From Fistulifera solaris (Eukaryota > Bacillariophyta > Bacillariophyceae > Naviculales > Stauroneidaceae), in assembly GCA_030295235.1 (NCBI GenBank), contig AP026126.1, positions 62,001-126,000 on the forward strand: 64,000 nucleotides of DNA, read 5' to 3'. Within the stretch, counting starts at the first letter, position 1. Every line of letters begins with the position of its first letter. The position numbers and the translations under genes were made by a program. A model generated the notes under the pieces. That model saw nothing but the letters and a program-made list of their open reading frames with translations. It did no database searches and was not told the origin of the DNA. Shown piece by piece: positions 23,931 through 35,298 of this stretch.

Positions 23931-24905
23931 TCAATGCGCACCATTCATAGATTCACAGAGCGTTTCTGTGTGATCTGACAATAGCAGAGCCAAAAACTGA
24001 AAGTTTATTGAACAGTTTCCTGTCAATACCGCTTCCAGTATAGCCGATCGCAACCATGTAGACTCCATGACCAAAATTGCCGATCCACTATAAACGTGGT
24101 TCAAAGCTTGTCGCTTCTGGATCCGTTTGTGTGCTTTTGATGTCAATGATTCACAACAAAAGTACGGTTGGGTGATAGCAAATGCTGCAGGCAGGCATAC
24201 GCAGGGTCTTTCTGACGCGGTTACTCGATCACCGTGAACAAACGAAGACTTCTGTGTTTTTTTTTCATAGCCTTCATGATAATCTTCCAGTGAGGGCCCC
24301 AATCCACAAACGATTCAAGTCGCTTAAATCCAAGCAAGTGAGTTTTGGATTGGCACGAATGACACCGATCAAGGCTCGGGCAACAGATGCAATACACTTG
24401 GTTTGATAGTCCACAGTTGATTGGTCATCCTCGATCCAGCAGGAAACAGACAAGCCCAATCGTTCAAATTGCTTGAATTTTGCTACTCGCTTCAAGAATG
24501 AGATGACCTCCATATCCAAATCCCAATAAATCTGGTCCTCGAAAATACCGTCCACTTTTTCTTTTGCCTTAAGATCTTTCGCCACTATTGGAGGGAACCG
24601 AAACGTTGGACCCAATGAGAATCCGTGTCTAACTCGTAGTCCAAAACACTAGTCTCGTTCAAGCTCTTGATCCAGGTTGGTAAGCTCGAGCTTTTCAAAA
24701 TGACATTGTAAAAGGGGTTCCATATTGGGGCGGCTGAAAAGTGAGATGTTCCTGCAAGACAGAGAAAAAAACGAACCAAAGAGGGGTCTTGTGTTTTCTC
24801 GAGCACATATACGAACGTGGCACCCTGATCGCGGAAGCCAAATATCATCGGGTGTAGAAAATTTTCACTGAGTTTCAGTTTCAAAGGAAAAGAGCGAGTC
24901 GCCAA
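23931..24905 (-). pseudogene. Decayed LRR-like gene fragment
   Basis: Three minus-strand open stretches (24905-24585, 24615-24274, 24302-23931) continue each other if one base is added near 24600 and one removed near 24288. The middle piece contains a leucine-rich-repeat-like segment (ANPKLTCLDLSDLNRLW). The first piece (DQGATFVYVLEKTQD) recalls the repeats of large leucine-rich families in diatoms. No ATG opens the frame and no end is defined. It lies between M8-4 and M8-5 on the same strand. Either a pseudogene relic or a gene with unseen exons; the family assignment is tentative. Confidence 0.3.
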
Positions 24906-25508
24906 GACGGTCTCCTGTTCTGGACTCCATTGATGCCATCAGCAACCAGTAGGATAAATTATTCTTCCGGCAAGTGATGGTACTTCTTCAAGTCGCAGTT
25001 ATCAGATATAGACGTTCACAACAACTGAAGTGTGAAAATTGATCATACAGGAGAAAGGATAGCGCAGATAATGACACTCCAGTAACATTCTCTGCTGATA
25101 GCTCTGTCATGATTTTCGTTTAATGGCCAAATAGCCCCGCATAAATGCGTTTTTTTAAAAAAGAGACTTTCGAGGGGAAAAGGTCATTTCAAATTTTCGT
25201 TCTGGATGTTTTACATTACTTGGAAATTCGAAAACAATTTCCTTTTGACAACGCATCGCTTAGCAATAAAGGATTGCAACGCAATGCAACGCAAGATCTG
25301 GATACTCTTACATGAAACTCAAGCGTCTATCTTCATTGCGATCTCAATTTGTCGTGTACTTGTATTTGCTATGTAGTAATGTATTCAAAAGACAAAGTCG
25401 TAGACCAATTGACAATGAATAAAGAGGGGAAAGAAACAATGTGACTGACTTGGATGAAAAATCTCCATTATGCGGAGTAAGCAATAGCAACAAACAAAAA
25501 GACTTCAG
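24906..25508. other. Intergenic downstream of M8-5
   Basis: About 600 bp, AT-rich. No supported ORF, RNA gene or repeat is seen. Confidence 0.45.
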
Positions 25509-28149
25509 TTACGACCAATCTGTCACCAACACAGATTGAACTCGATCGTTGTCCCAATACAATACGACAATCATCTTGTCTTCCAAATAAATTCGATTGA
25601 GATCTCGGCTGATCACGTTGGCGGATCGGGCCGATTTTAACTTGGCTCGTCCGTATTCGATGGCATTCTGTCGAGCCTCTTGACTGGCAGTAGATGGTCT
25701 TTGGACTCGAGTGACTTGATCCTTAAGACTTCGGGTGTTTTCCGCGTTGCAAACACAATTCGGTGACAAGAGATTGGCGGAAAAGGGTGTCGCTTGATTG
25801 TAATCGACTTGATAGCCCAAGTCCTCTAGGGCTGCAATGGAGATACGAGAAAGTTCGAGATCACCTGTGTTGACGCCCGTCATGAGTTCGGATTGAAAGC
25901 AATCTTCATCCCAATGCAAGCATTTTGTGCCCTTTTCTCCGTCTGTTTCAACGGGTACTGGACCATCACAGCCACTTAAAGCCCGATATTCTTCACTGGC
26001 ACGAGAATCATATTTGTACGGACACGAATCTGAATCTTCTGTCAATTTATTCTCGGACCACAAAGTTCCAATTCCGTACTGTGGATTGAGATGTATTGGT
26101 TAGAGAAACACGATTCCTGAGGTTCAGGCCACATTTTTGTTTCAGCGATTACTTACCACGTGGGCCATTTCGTGTAACTGATGATGCGAAACGCCAAAAC
26201 AAGAAACGATGGTTAGTATCCTGCGCAAGTCAATCAATTTTCTTTTTAACCTTTCTTCATGACAAACACACTTACAATAGTACCAGCCAGTTGCCCCTTC
26301 TGCTCCAGAATCTCAACGTCAGCAAGGTCGAACTGCATATATCCGACCGAGGTTTGCACAAAGTCGCCGAAGCGGGCAAAACTTGGCCCCGCTGATCCTA
26401 AAATGCCCCCCACATTATCAATCTCCGGGAGGGAGGCACAAATGTAAACGTCGTCCACTACTTGAGGTATTGATGCAGGATCACAACGAAGATCTGGAAT
26501 AGAAAGCTCTGCTTCGCGAACGACATAGTCCTCCAAGTCACCGACAATCACGCTATCCCATTTGGCAGCTGCGTCGATAAAGATTTGCCGATATCTCTCA
26601 GGCACTTCGTCCAGATTGAGGGCTGTTTCGAAAGATCCTTCTACCTCATTTTGTGTTGTAGCGGTTGTCGGTGCAGCACTGTTGGTCTGATTGGAGGGAG
26701 AAATAAGTGACGGCACTGCCGAAGGCGCATTGGAAAGGACAGGACTAGACGAAGAAGTATTATTGGGGACTGCAGACGGTGCATCTGATGCAGTAGAGCT
26801 AGAAGTTGGCGCTATAGTCCGATTCGTCGGCGTTGAATCATTTGTCGTTGGAATCACGGACGGCGGAGATGAAGCCGTAGAGTCAGTGGTGGGTGCCACA
26901 GTCTCATTACCTGGAGAGTTCACTGTGGGCACCACCGATGGCGACTCCGACAGACGAGTTTCAGTCGGTGCGGGCGTCCTTTCTTGGGTGGAAGCACCGG
27001 AAGGCGCAAAGCTTGGCTGCAATGAGTCCGTTGCCGCACCAATCGGTGCAGAACTTGGCAAACTCGTGTTTTCGATCGTAGGCGTATTTGATGGATGACC
27101 TGAAGGTGCTTGCGATTCTATAGTGCTCGGTCCTGCCGTTGGGTTCTGAGTAACTTCTCTGGGCGGAGAAGTCTGTGTTGTCGTTGGTGCGGCAGTAGGC
27201 ATAAGCCCAGAAGCTCTCGTTGGAGAGGCAGTTTGTGATATCGTGGGCTTCATCGAGGGTAAAACTGTTACTGAAGTCGTTGGCGCTCTCGTGGGCAATG
27301 CGGTACGAGAGCCAGCTGGTGCTTGAGTTACGTTTGGATTTCCTAAACTTGGAGCTCTTGTTGGTCCATCATCGACTTCGGAACTCGTCGGGGAAGCAAA
27401 AGGCCCGTCCGAAAGAATATCACTTTCATTAGCTGTCGGTGCAGGCGTTTTATTTCCACTGTCGGGCGACTTCGATGGAGAGAGACTACTAGCGGGTATC
27501 ACAGAAGGACTTTGGCTTGGAGCAGGAACATCCAAATCGTCTTCCGGTGACTTGTCATCTGAATCCTTATGCTTTTTCGACTTCTTAGAGTACTTTATTG
27601 ACGTTTTTGAGGAATCAACAGACAAAGACGACTTTGACTTTTTGGATTTCTTGGACTTCTTAGAGTCTTTCTTTGATTTCTTTCCACTCAATGATGAATC
27701 ATTGTCATCACTGTGATCCGCATTATTAGTATCGCTGTGATGCTCTTCTTCGTCTTCGGTATTTTCCCCTTCCCCTTGTTGACCTTTGCCTCCTCCTTTT
27801 CCTCACTGAAAATAGACTCCGTGTTGACGGACACTGAATGTGATATATGTGAATGTGATGCCTCTTTCGTAGTCGATCTCGCTGGCTCCGATTTCTTTCC
27901 GCTTTTCCTTCCTTTCGCAGATGGTACGTAGGGCTCAGATGGCGACGGTGAAGTCCCATCCGTTGAGATAGAAACAGCTATTTCTTCGTCATTTGCATCG
28001 TAAAAAGACGTCTCTTTACCTGACGATTTGTTTCTTGTCTGTTGCCGTAATCGTTGTCGTCGTTCGCTATTGTTAATTGTTTTTCCTGATGATAATACTA
28101 GTAGCAGAGAAAGAAAGATCAACGCCAATTCAGCTCTCCTCGACCGCAT
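25509..28149 (-). CDS. M8-5: secreted leishmanolysin-like zinc metalloprotease with lysine-cluster stalk
   Basis: Exons 28149-26276, 26177-26157 (21 nt), 26078-25509; about 821 aa. Signal peptide MRSRRAELALIFLSLLLVLSSG. The stalk holds an acidic/His patch (EDEEEHHSD), then KKSKKDSKKSKKSKKSK, in which Lys recurs every third residue at least six times. That is the pattern called a pentalysine cluster in silaffins. A long Ser/Pro/Thr stretch follows. Catalytic part: LNLDEVPERYRQIF, WDSVIVGDLEDY, VDDVYIC, GSAGPSFARFGD, QFDLADVEIL. The micro-exon LHEMAHV joins YGIGTLW; third ligand CLHWDEDCF; ELMTGVNTG; LEDLGYQVDY. C-terminal module: IYLEDKMIVVLYWDN. One frame break: a missing C in one of the C4 runs at 27766-27775 (+). 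Phases fit with it restored. Confidence 0.88.
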
Positions 28150-28629
28150 GATGATGTTATTTTCACTGCAACAATTTGATAGACAATTGTGACCGGAGAG
28201 CTTGATGAGAAATGAAATGGCAAAATGTGAGGAAGTTGGCCGTTTCAAAACGAAATTTTGGCGCGACCAGTGGAGCGGAAAATTCATTGTTTAGTGCACA
28301 GTGGACTATCTGCATTAATGTACAATGAGATGTTATTTTAGAATGGTTAAAACAGGATAAGGCGTTTCTTGATGTCACACCATTACAAGCACGAGCTAGG
28401 GTAATCAGTGTCATCATTCATCATCCACTCTGGCCTGAATCACTACTTAATTACTCAATACCTTGCATCTCTTCGTTGTGGTCACAATGCCCGACGTCAT
28501 TCAACTTTCTCTGAAACCATATGATAAGACCTATCTTGTTTTTTTTACCTTGTTGTTTTCCAACGAAACCTTTCACGTATCAGAGGCAAAGGAGGAACAC
28601 GTGGAAGATTGAAGGCTCGCTTTCTCCTT
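28150..28629. other. Intergenic between M8-5 and M8-6
   Basis: About 480 bp. No supported gene; expected to hold the M8-5 promoter. Confidence 0.45.
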
Positions 28630-30782
28630 TCAAGGATCTGGTGTGACTAAGACAGACTGAATGCGCTCATTTTTGTCAAAGTAGAGTACGAGGACAACTT
28701 TGTCTGCCAAAAATATCCTTCGCGGATCGGTGTTCCTCGACATGTGCTCCGCCGAGCGGTGATTATCTTGAAGTTTCTTTTTTCCGTATTGAATGGCCTG
28801 CTCGCGCTCTTTATCACTCGCATCATAACGAAGGGAGCGACGATTATCTTGCCAATGAAAGCTCATTGATACACCATTGGAAAGTTGGAAATCGTTTTCG
28901 TGGACTTGATTGGCGCCGCAGACACAACTCGGGTCCATTTGATCCACAGAATAGGGATCCGCCTGGCTGTAGTCCACTACGTATCCCATATCCTCTAACG
29001 TTGCGATTGAAAGACGAGACAACTCTTGATCGCCTGTGTTGACGCCCGTCATCAGCTCGGTTTGAAAACAGCTTTCAGCCCAATGCAAGCACGCCGTACC
29101 CGCACCGCCGGTCGTTTCAATAGGTACGGCTGTATCACAGCCACTCAGAGCACGATATTCCTCGCTGGCTTTTGAATCATACGAATACGGACAATCGGGA
29201 GTGTCGGTGACCAATCCATTTTGTCCCCAGAGAGTTCCTGTGCCGTACTATATTTCGTTTTAAACCGTTAGAGACGACGAGGACAAGTGAGCAATGTCAG
29301 ATTTTAAAACACAACTCACCACGTGTGCCATTTCATGCAACTGTCAAAAAGACAAAGAGCAGAGGGAGACTGAGTAGAAAATCTGGGTCAACTTATCACG
29401 CAAGGGGTTGTACTTACGATAAGACCGTCTAATCGACCTTGCGTCTCCAGCATTTCAATATCCGCGAGATCGAATTCCATATAACCCACCGCTGTTTGAA
29501 CAAAATCTCCCACTCTTCCAAAGATAGGGCCGGCTGAACCAAGGATAGAGTTAACACCGTCAATGTTTGGAAGTCTTGCGCAAATGAAGACATCGTCGAC
29601 AATTTCGGGCAAGCTATTACCGTCACAAAGGAGCTCTGGATTGGTTCGATCTTCTTCAAAAATTGGATAGTCTTCTAGATCACCGACAATGATGCTATCC
29701 CATTTGGCCGCAGCATTTTGAAAGACACGATGATACTGAGGAGGCACTTGATCCAAATTGAGCGTCGTTTCAAAATCTTCGGTGGGCAAAGCAGCAGGAA
29801 CGGCCGTAGGAGCTTCAGCCGCGGTTGTCGGGGGATTCGTTGAAGATGAAGTTGCAGCAGTAGGAGTACTCGTGCGAGATTCATCCAATGCAGTAGGTAG
29901 ATCTGTTGAGGACGCGATCGCAGCAGTTGGAACGCTCGATAAAGATGTTTCAAGTGAAGTTGGCGCACTTGTTGAAGACGGGCCCAACGGAGTAGGTGCA
30001 GCTGTCGCATCAGTGTTGGAAACAGTCGGTGCACTTGTCGAAGAGACGTCTACAGGAGTTGGTAAAGTTGTCGAAGCTGAATCAAGAGGCGTCGGTGCAC
30101 TCGTCGAGGGGTCGTCTACAGGAGTAGGTGCATTTGTCAAAACTGGATTGGAAACAGTCGGTGCACTCGTCGAGGAGTCGTCTACGAGAGTAGGTGGAGT
30201 TGTCGAAGCTGGATCGAGAAGCGTCGGCGTACTCGTTGGAGCTTGTTGCGTTTCCATTGTCGGACGTGATGTAGGAGCATCTGTAGATGACGTTGGAGGT
30301 GCTGCAGGTGCTAAAGTCGTTGCAGGAACTCGTGTAGGAACCGCATTTTCCATTACAGGAGCCAGAACAGGAGTTTGGATCGGAGCTGTTTCTTCTGTAA
30401 CAGGTGATAATGTGGGCGCAGGACTTAATGTCTCTTTGCTACTGCTTTTCTTGGATTTCTTTTTTCCTTTCCCTTTCCCCTTGGATTTCGAGGAGGAGTA
30501 TTTGCTCCCCTTTCCTTTGCTGCCTTTTCCTCCTTTCCCTTTCGACTTTTTGCTACTAGATGACTTTCCTGCTGCCGTTGTTTTCGTACTGCTATGGGTC
30601 ATATCATGATGCATGGCCGGCGGAGTAATCGAAAGAATATATTCATGCTCCTGGTCATCGAAATTGCCATACGGTGTCGTGGCCTGCAAAGAGCGTTTTC
30701 TTACATGATGAGTTTCACTAGGATGGCGTGTGCTGGCCCATGTGGCTGTCACGAGCAGCGACAAAATTGAGATGGATTTCAT
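28630..30782 (-). CDS. M8-6: secreted leishmanolysin-like zinc metalloprotease
   Basis: Exons 30782-29418, 29340-29320 (21 nt), 29247-28630; 667 aa with no frame break. Signal peptide MKSISILSLLVTATWAS. The stalk opens with a KGKGGKGSKGKGSK-like Lys/Gly/Ser tract, then many APT/SAPTP units. The catalytic half starts near residue 334 (LNLDQVPPQYHRVF, WDSIIVGDLEDY, VDDVFIC, GSAGPIFGRVGD, EFDLADIEML). Residues 456-462 are the micro-exon LHEMAHV. YGTGTLW follows, and the third His is near residue 517 in CLHWAESCF, about 56 residues after the second ligand. This wide spacing is as in leishmanolysin and unlike compact metzincins. Met-turn ELMTGVNTG; LEDMGYVVDY. C-terminal module IFLADKVVLVLYFDKN. 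It shares a 336-bp divergent upstream region with recA. Confidence 0.9.
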
Positions 30783-31118
30783 TTGAACCTGACTTGTATG
30801 AACGTGTTTCTTTTATTGCCGTTATCATTGTCTGCTTTCAATGGTAGGCGTTTGAAATGGGTCGAAAAAGTGAACGGTGCGTTTACTGCAAAATTCGAGG
30901 CGTGGCCGGCGTGCTTCAATGTCAGTCGCGCGCGGGTCTACGTTTCTGTCATCCTGAACCTTAATCAGTATACCAACTTTTATGGCAGCCGCAGAAAAAC
31001 TTCGTACCGATGCCTACTTTTTCTGCTATACAGCAGCCAACGAAAAGGATCGCTGGCTTCTTGAATATTCTTCAGTACCTTAACAACAAAAGCAAATACA
31101 TTCCTTCCTTTTGTCAAC
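30783..31118. promoter_or_regulatory. Divergent intergenic region between M8-6 and recA
   Basis: Starts of M8-6 (-) and recA (+) are 336 bp apart, so promoters of both must lie here. No clear motif is recognised. Confidence 0.4.
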
Positions 31119-32351
31119 ATGAAGATTCCTAATCACATTGTTGTATCATTCCTTCTTTCACTTTGCGTCAGTGAAACAAGTGGCTTCATTGCGGTCGCCC
31201 CGCCGCGGTTCTCGTTGACGTTAAAAGCCGCGCGCAATAATACACCCGAGGACAGCAACAGCAAATCGGCGGCCCTCCAAAGTGTTTTGAATCAAATTGA
31301 ACGCAGTTACGGACGTGGTAGCATTTTACAATTAGGAAATGCGGATCTTCCAACGGTCGAATGTCTTAGTACCGGTGCCTTGACGTTGGATATGGCATTG
31401 GGAGGACAGGGTTACCCGAAAGGCCGTGTGGTGGAAATTTACGGCCCCGAGTCGTCGGGAAAAACCACATTGGCGTTACATGCTATAGCCGAATGTCAAA
31501 AGAAGGGAGGTACGGCGGCTTTTATTGATGCGGAACATGCCTTGGATTTGTCGTATGCACAAGCGTTAGGAGTGGATGCTTCGCAATTGTTGTTGTCGCA
31601 ACCGGATTCGGGGGAAATGGCGCTGGATGTTTGTGATCAGTTGATTCGCAGTCGTGCGGTCGATATTGTAGTCATTGATAGTGTTGCGGCTTTGGTACCC
31701 CGTGCTGAACTGGAAGGCAGCATGGGCGATGCGCAAATTGGATTACAAGCCCGTCTCATGAGTAAGGCCTTGCGCAAGTTGACAGGAAGTTTGCATTCCA
31801 GTAATGCCATTGTTATTTTTCTCAATCAACTACGCCAGAAGGTAGGGGTCATTTACGGTAGTCCTGAAGTCACTGCCGGAGGCAATGCGTTGAAATTTTA
31901 TGCTTCGGTTCGACTGGATACTCGGCGACAAGAAATTTTGCCTCCGAACGCTGGAATTCGCATCAAAGTGAAAGTTGTGAAGAACAAAGTTGCTCCGCCG
32001 TTTCGTGTGGTCAACTTGGATATTCTATTTGGAAAAGGCATTGATAGCTGGGGTGATTTGGTTTCGGTGGCGACTGAATTGGGCGTATTAGAGCGCAAGG
32101 GGAGCTGGTACGCTTTGCAAGGCAATAATCTGGCACAAGGAAAACAAAACTTGGTGCAAATATTACAAGAAGACGAAGTATTGCAAGAGAAATTACAAAG
32201 CGCTGTACGAGAAGCTGTTGTCAAGAATATCAAGATGGGTGATACTGGCTCCATCAGCAAGAAGTCGTCCGCAACTGCGTTGTCGGAACCCGTTGGTGAT
32301 ATGGAAGATGGTTCTTACGCGATGGAAGAAGAAGAATTGGATGTTTTTTAA
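31119..32351 (+). CDS. recA: Plastid-targeted RecA recombinase
   Basis: Bacterial-type RecA, 410 aa, intron-free. Walker [10 protein letters not shown] at residues 109-117, Walker [13 protein letters not shown], the [14 protein letters not shown] segment near loop 1, and [13 protein letters not shown] all agree with the family. Upstream of the RecA core lies a presequence: a signal peptide ([15 protein letters not shown]) followed by [11 protein letters not shown]. The Phe right after the likely cleavage site is the hallmark of diatom plastid presequences, so the protein probably serves plastid DNA repair and recombination. The C-terminus is acidic (MEEEELDVF), as in bacterial RecA. It lies between M8-6 and M8-7 on the opposite strand, so it probably interrupts, or was bracketed by, the expanding protease array. 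Confidence 0.95.
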   Translation: MKIPNHIVVSFLLSLCVSETSGFIAVAPPRFSLTLKAARNNTPEDSNSKSAALQSVLNQIERSYGRGSILQLGNADLPTVECLSTGALTLDMALGGQGYPKGRVVEIYGPESSGKTTLALHAIAECQKKGGTAAFIDAEHALDLSYAQALGVDASQLLLSQPDSGEMALDVCDQLIRSRAVDIVVIDSVAALVPRAELEGSMGDAQIGLQARLMSKALRKLTGSLHSSNAIVIFLNQLRQKVGVIYGSPEVTAGGNALKFYASVRLDTRRQEILPPNAGIRIKVKVVKNKVAPPFRVVNLDILFGKGIDSWGDLVSVATELGVLERKGSWYALQGNNLAQGKQNLVQILQEDEVLQEKLQSAVREAVVKNIKMGDTGSISKKSSATALSEPVGDMEDGSYAMEEEELDVF

Positions 32352-32615
32352 GTTTTAATGTATATTGTACTTGTTCTGAACACGTAATGACGCTTTCTGT
32401 TTCCAAATAGAGTAACTTTGACGTTGTCTGCAACCAACGCTTGATAGATAGACTGCGTTGATGAGGCTTTCGCGTAAACAACGTCATGTACCAGATAGCA
32501 ACCATTAATGTTGCTCTCTTGCGTGTGATATATGATTATCAACTAGTCGAGTGAAATCATCCTACGCATGGTTGTCGCGTTGACTCGCTACACATTCTGT
32601 GACATTTACCCTTAG

Positions 32616-34688
32616 CTAATCACCCTGAATTTCGACGGAAAAGATTTCACCGCCTTCGAGGTACAAAATAATGACGGCCTGATCTCCTACATATCTCGCT
32701 GCTAGTTCGGGCGGTAGTTTCGCTTTCAGTTCTTTGTTTTGTAGAAGTAGCTTCTTACCATAATCGAGTGCGATTTGACGACCTTCTTGGCTTAACTTTC
32801 GACTTCGGGTGCCTCGAGTTATCACGTTGGTGTGATTACTTATTAGGTTTTGATCCGAAGGATGGCGTCGAGTTGTCAATTTTTCCTGGCCGGCATCTGC
32901 ACTTCCTCGCTCTACCTTTTCTACTGACTCTTCCGAGGGAACACTGAACAAAGTCGAAACAGAAAATGCTCCAATCTTGAGTACGTTGGATGTACTGCCC
33001 GGTCCTTTCTCCTCGGGTTGATCCTTCGTTTCGTCATCTTTTTCCTGAAGACTGCTGCTGCAAACACAACTTGGGGCCAAATCCGCTGCAGTGTATGGAT
33101 CCGCCGCATCATAGTCTACTACATAACCCATGTCCTCTAGTGATGCCACGGTGATGCGCGATAATGGTAAAGATCCAGTGGAAAAGCCCGTCATGAGTTC
33201 GTCCAACAGACAGTCCTCTTCCCAATGCCCGCATTGCGTACCCGGACCTCCGTCGAATTCAATAGGAACAGCCACACCCGCACATCCACTAATAGCTTGG
33301 AATTCCGCAGACGCCTTTGTGTTGCCATTGTAAGGACACGGGGGAGTCGCAGTGTCCGCCTGAGCACTCGTTTGCAAATTGTTCAGCGTCCACAGAGTAC
33401 CAAGCCCTAGTACGTGACCCATCTCATGGAGCTGTTAAAAAATATCAAGGAGTAAGATTCGTTAGATTCATACACACTTTTGGAGATAATCGAGGAGGAA
33501 AGTTTACGTACGATAACACTTGGCAGAGTGCCGCCCGCTTGGAGCGCTTCCACATCCGCCGAATCGAAACGCATAGCCCCAATGTAAGGAATCGTTGTCG
33601 GCGTAAACCTGGCAAATTCCGGGCCCGCAGATCCCAGTACACCATCGATTCCATCTATACTTTCGACTTTTGCGCAAATGAAGAGATCATCGATTTCGGC
33701 CGGCACCAGAGTACCACAAGAACTTTCGGTGGTCCCCTCGATCGCCGCCAAGTCTCCTATGATCACTTGCGACCAGCGGTCGGCTGCCAACGTAAACACT
33801 TCACGACTTTCCTCGGGTACCTCCGATAAATCCAAGGTAATATCAAATCGGTCCGTTGTGGGCATGATAGTACCAGGACTTGTCGGTAAGATGGTGGACG
33901 ACGGCGGTGCTTCGACGGGTGACATGACCGGAGCTGTGACGGGCGACCCGACTGGAGTTGGTGATATCGGCGCCGGGGCCACGGGAGATGGTACAGGTAC
34001 ATTATCTGGCTCATCGGAAGGAACAATAATGGTAGAGGTGACGGTGGAGCGAAACGCAGGGACCTCTTGCACGTAGTCCTCGACGTACTCTAGCAAGTCC
34101 ACTTTGTCGTCCATAAAGGGGATAATTCTGTCGTTAAAACCTTTGCGGAAACTTTCTTTTCAAAATTGACATGTGCTGTTAAATTGAGCACGTAATTGAA
34201 ACTCCCATGAGCTTGCGAATAAACAATGTCATCCACAAAGGTTAGCTTCACCGAACGAAAGGATTCTTGAAACAGGACATTATCCATGAAAGCGTCTCCG
34301 TAAAAATCTTCCGTAAGACATAACAGGTCGATCACATCATTTAATGGCGGTCTTTCTTTCAAATTTGGTACCATGTAGCCAATCAAGAAGGGTTCGATGG
34401 TGACAGTCCGAACAGGGCCGCCTTGTTTCTTCTTGCCACTCTTTTGCCACTGTTTGATGACTTGAAGGATGATTTTGATTTCTTCGCGTTTGCTTTGACG
34501 CGAAGACCCCCCGCTGTTGACCTTGGTTCTTCTTTACCATTTTGTTTGATCATAACAGTAGCGTTCTTTTGCTTCACAAACAGTTCATCTTGAAAGACAA
34601 GTCGAGCCCCTGTGGCATCTGCCCCTTTCCTACAACATATCGATGCTAAGCAGCAATACAACAACGCTACTTCCCTTCGTCTCAGCAT
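32616..34688 (-). CDS. M8-7: secreted leishmanolysin-like metalloprotease with extra N-terminal domain
   Basis: Two exons, 34688-33512 and 33431-32616; about 664 aa. Signal peptide MLRRREVALLYCCLASICCRKGADA, then a short Lys/Ser region (KKSKSSFKSSNSGKK). A globular stretch of about 125 residues follows (TVTIEPFLIGYMVPNL ... AFRSTVTSTII) that the other copies lack. A short Pro-rich linker leads to the protease: LDLSEVPEESREVF, WSQVIIGDLAAI, IDDLFIC, GSAGPEFARFTP, RFDSADVEAL, then LHEMGHVLGLGTLW. Here the zinc motif is not on a micro-exon but opens the last exon. Third ligand CGHWEEDCL; ELMTGFSTG; LEDMGYVVDY; C-terminal module YVGDQAVIILYLEGG. Two frame breaks: missing bases at T 34442-34445 and A 34136-34139 (+ runs). 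Phases then fit. Confidence 0.87.
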
Positions 34689-35298
34689 GTTGGCTTATTG
34701 CAAGATCGTTCAAACTAGAAAGACCGGCTGCTGTTGTTCAAGATGTCGGCTGTTGTTGTTCGTTGTTGTTATTGTCGATGTTGTTCCATCTCACGTTTGA
34801 AAAAGGCGGGACACGAATTTGTGACCCCTTTCGACTTCTTTTCGTTCCCGTGAAACAGGTTTCGTGTGATAATGAACAGTACGCACCGCCAATTTTGTCC
34901 AGATTGTGACATTTGTCACAAGACTTCAGGTATAGTCTAATGTGTAGTGTGTAGAGAGGAGAGTCGTATGAATGAATTATACCGAAAACATCTAAATATC
35001 GCTCTGGGTTTGATGGAGCATTCTGGCACGACCTTTGTTCCAGCGACCTTACTCCGCTCTACTTTCGTAGTAACTGATGGCAAAGTTTTAAGCTAGGTGC
35101 GTTCGTTGTAATGATTTACTGAATTATAATTGATTGTATGGAATGGAGACAAATAATAATGTTACAAAATTCTTCCAGAAACAACAGATTCTTTCGTCTT
35201 CAAGACAGAAAGCACAAATGTCGAGTTCAAGGACACGAAGGTCGTGTAACGCTCGAGTTGCAGTACGAAAAGGAGGTGTACGATGACTATCGGTTCGT
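34689..35298. other. Intergenic between M8-7 and M8-8
   Basis: About 610 bp. Only short unsupported ORFs; M8-7 promoter expected near 34700-34900. Confidence 0.45.

Noticed and set aside
29758-30609. Plus-strand ORF of 283 codons opposite M8-6
   Set aside because: Mirror of the Ser/Thr/Pro- and Lys-rich stalk. Its Val/Gly-rich reading follows from the codon bias of the true strand. The same holds for 16996-17406, 19120-19689, 22161-22409, 26691-27098 and 36251-36904.
32348-32542. Minus ORF after recA with VVYAKASS, weakly like the extra domain of M8-7
   Set aside because: The resemblance is a few residues only, and it overlaps the recA 3' end.
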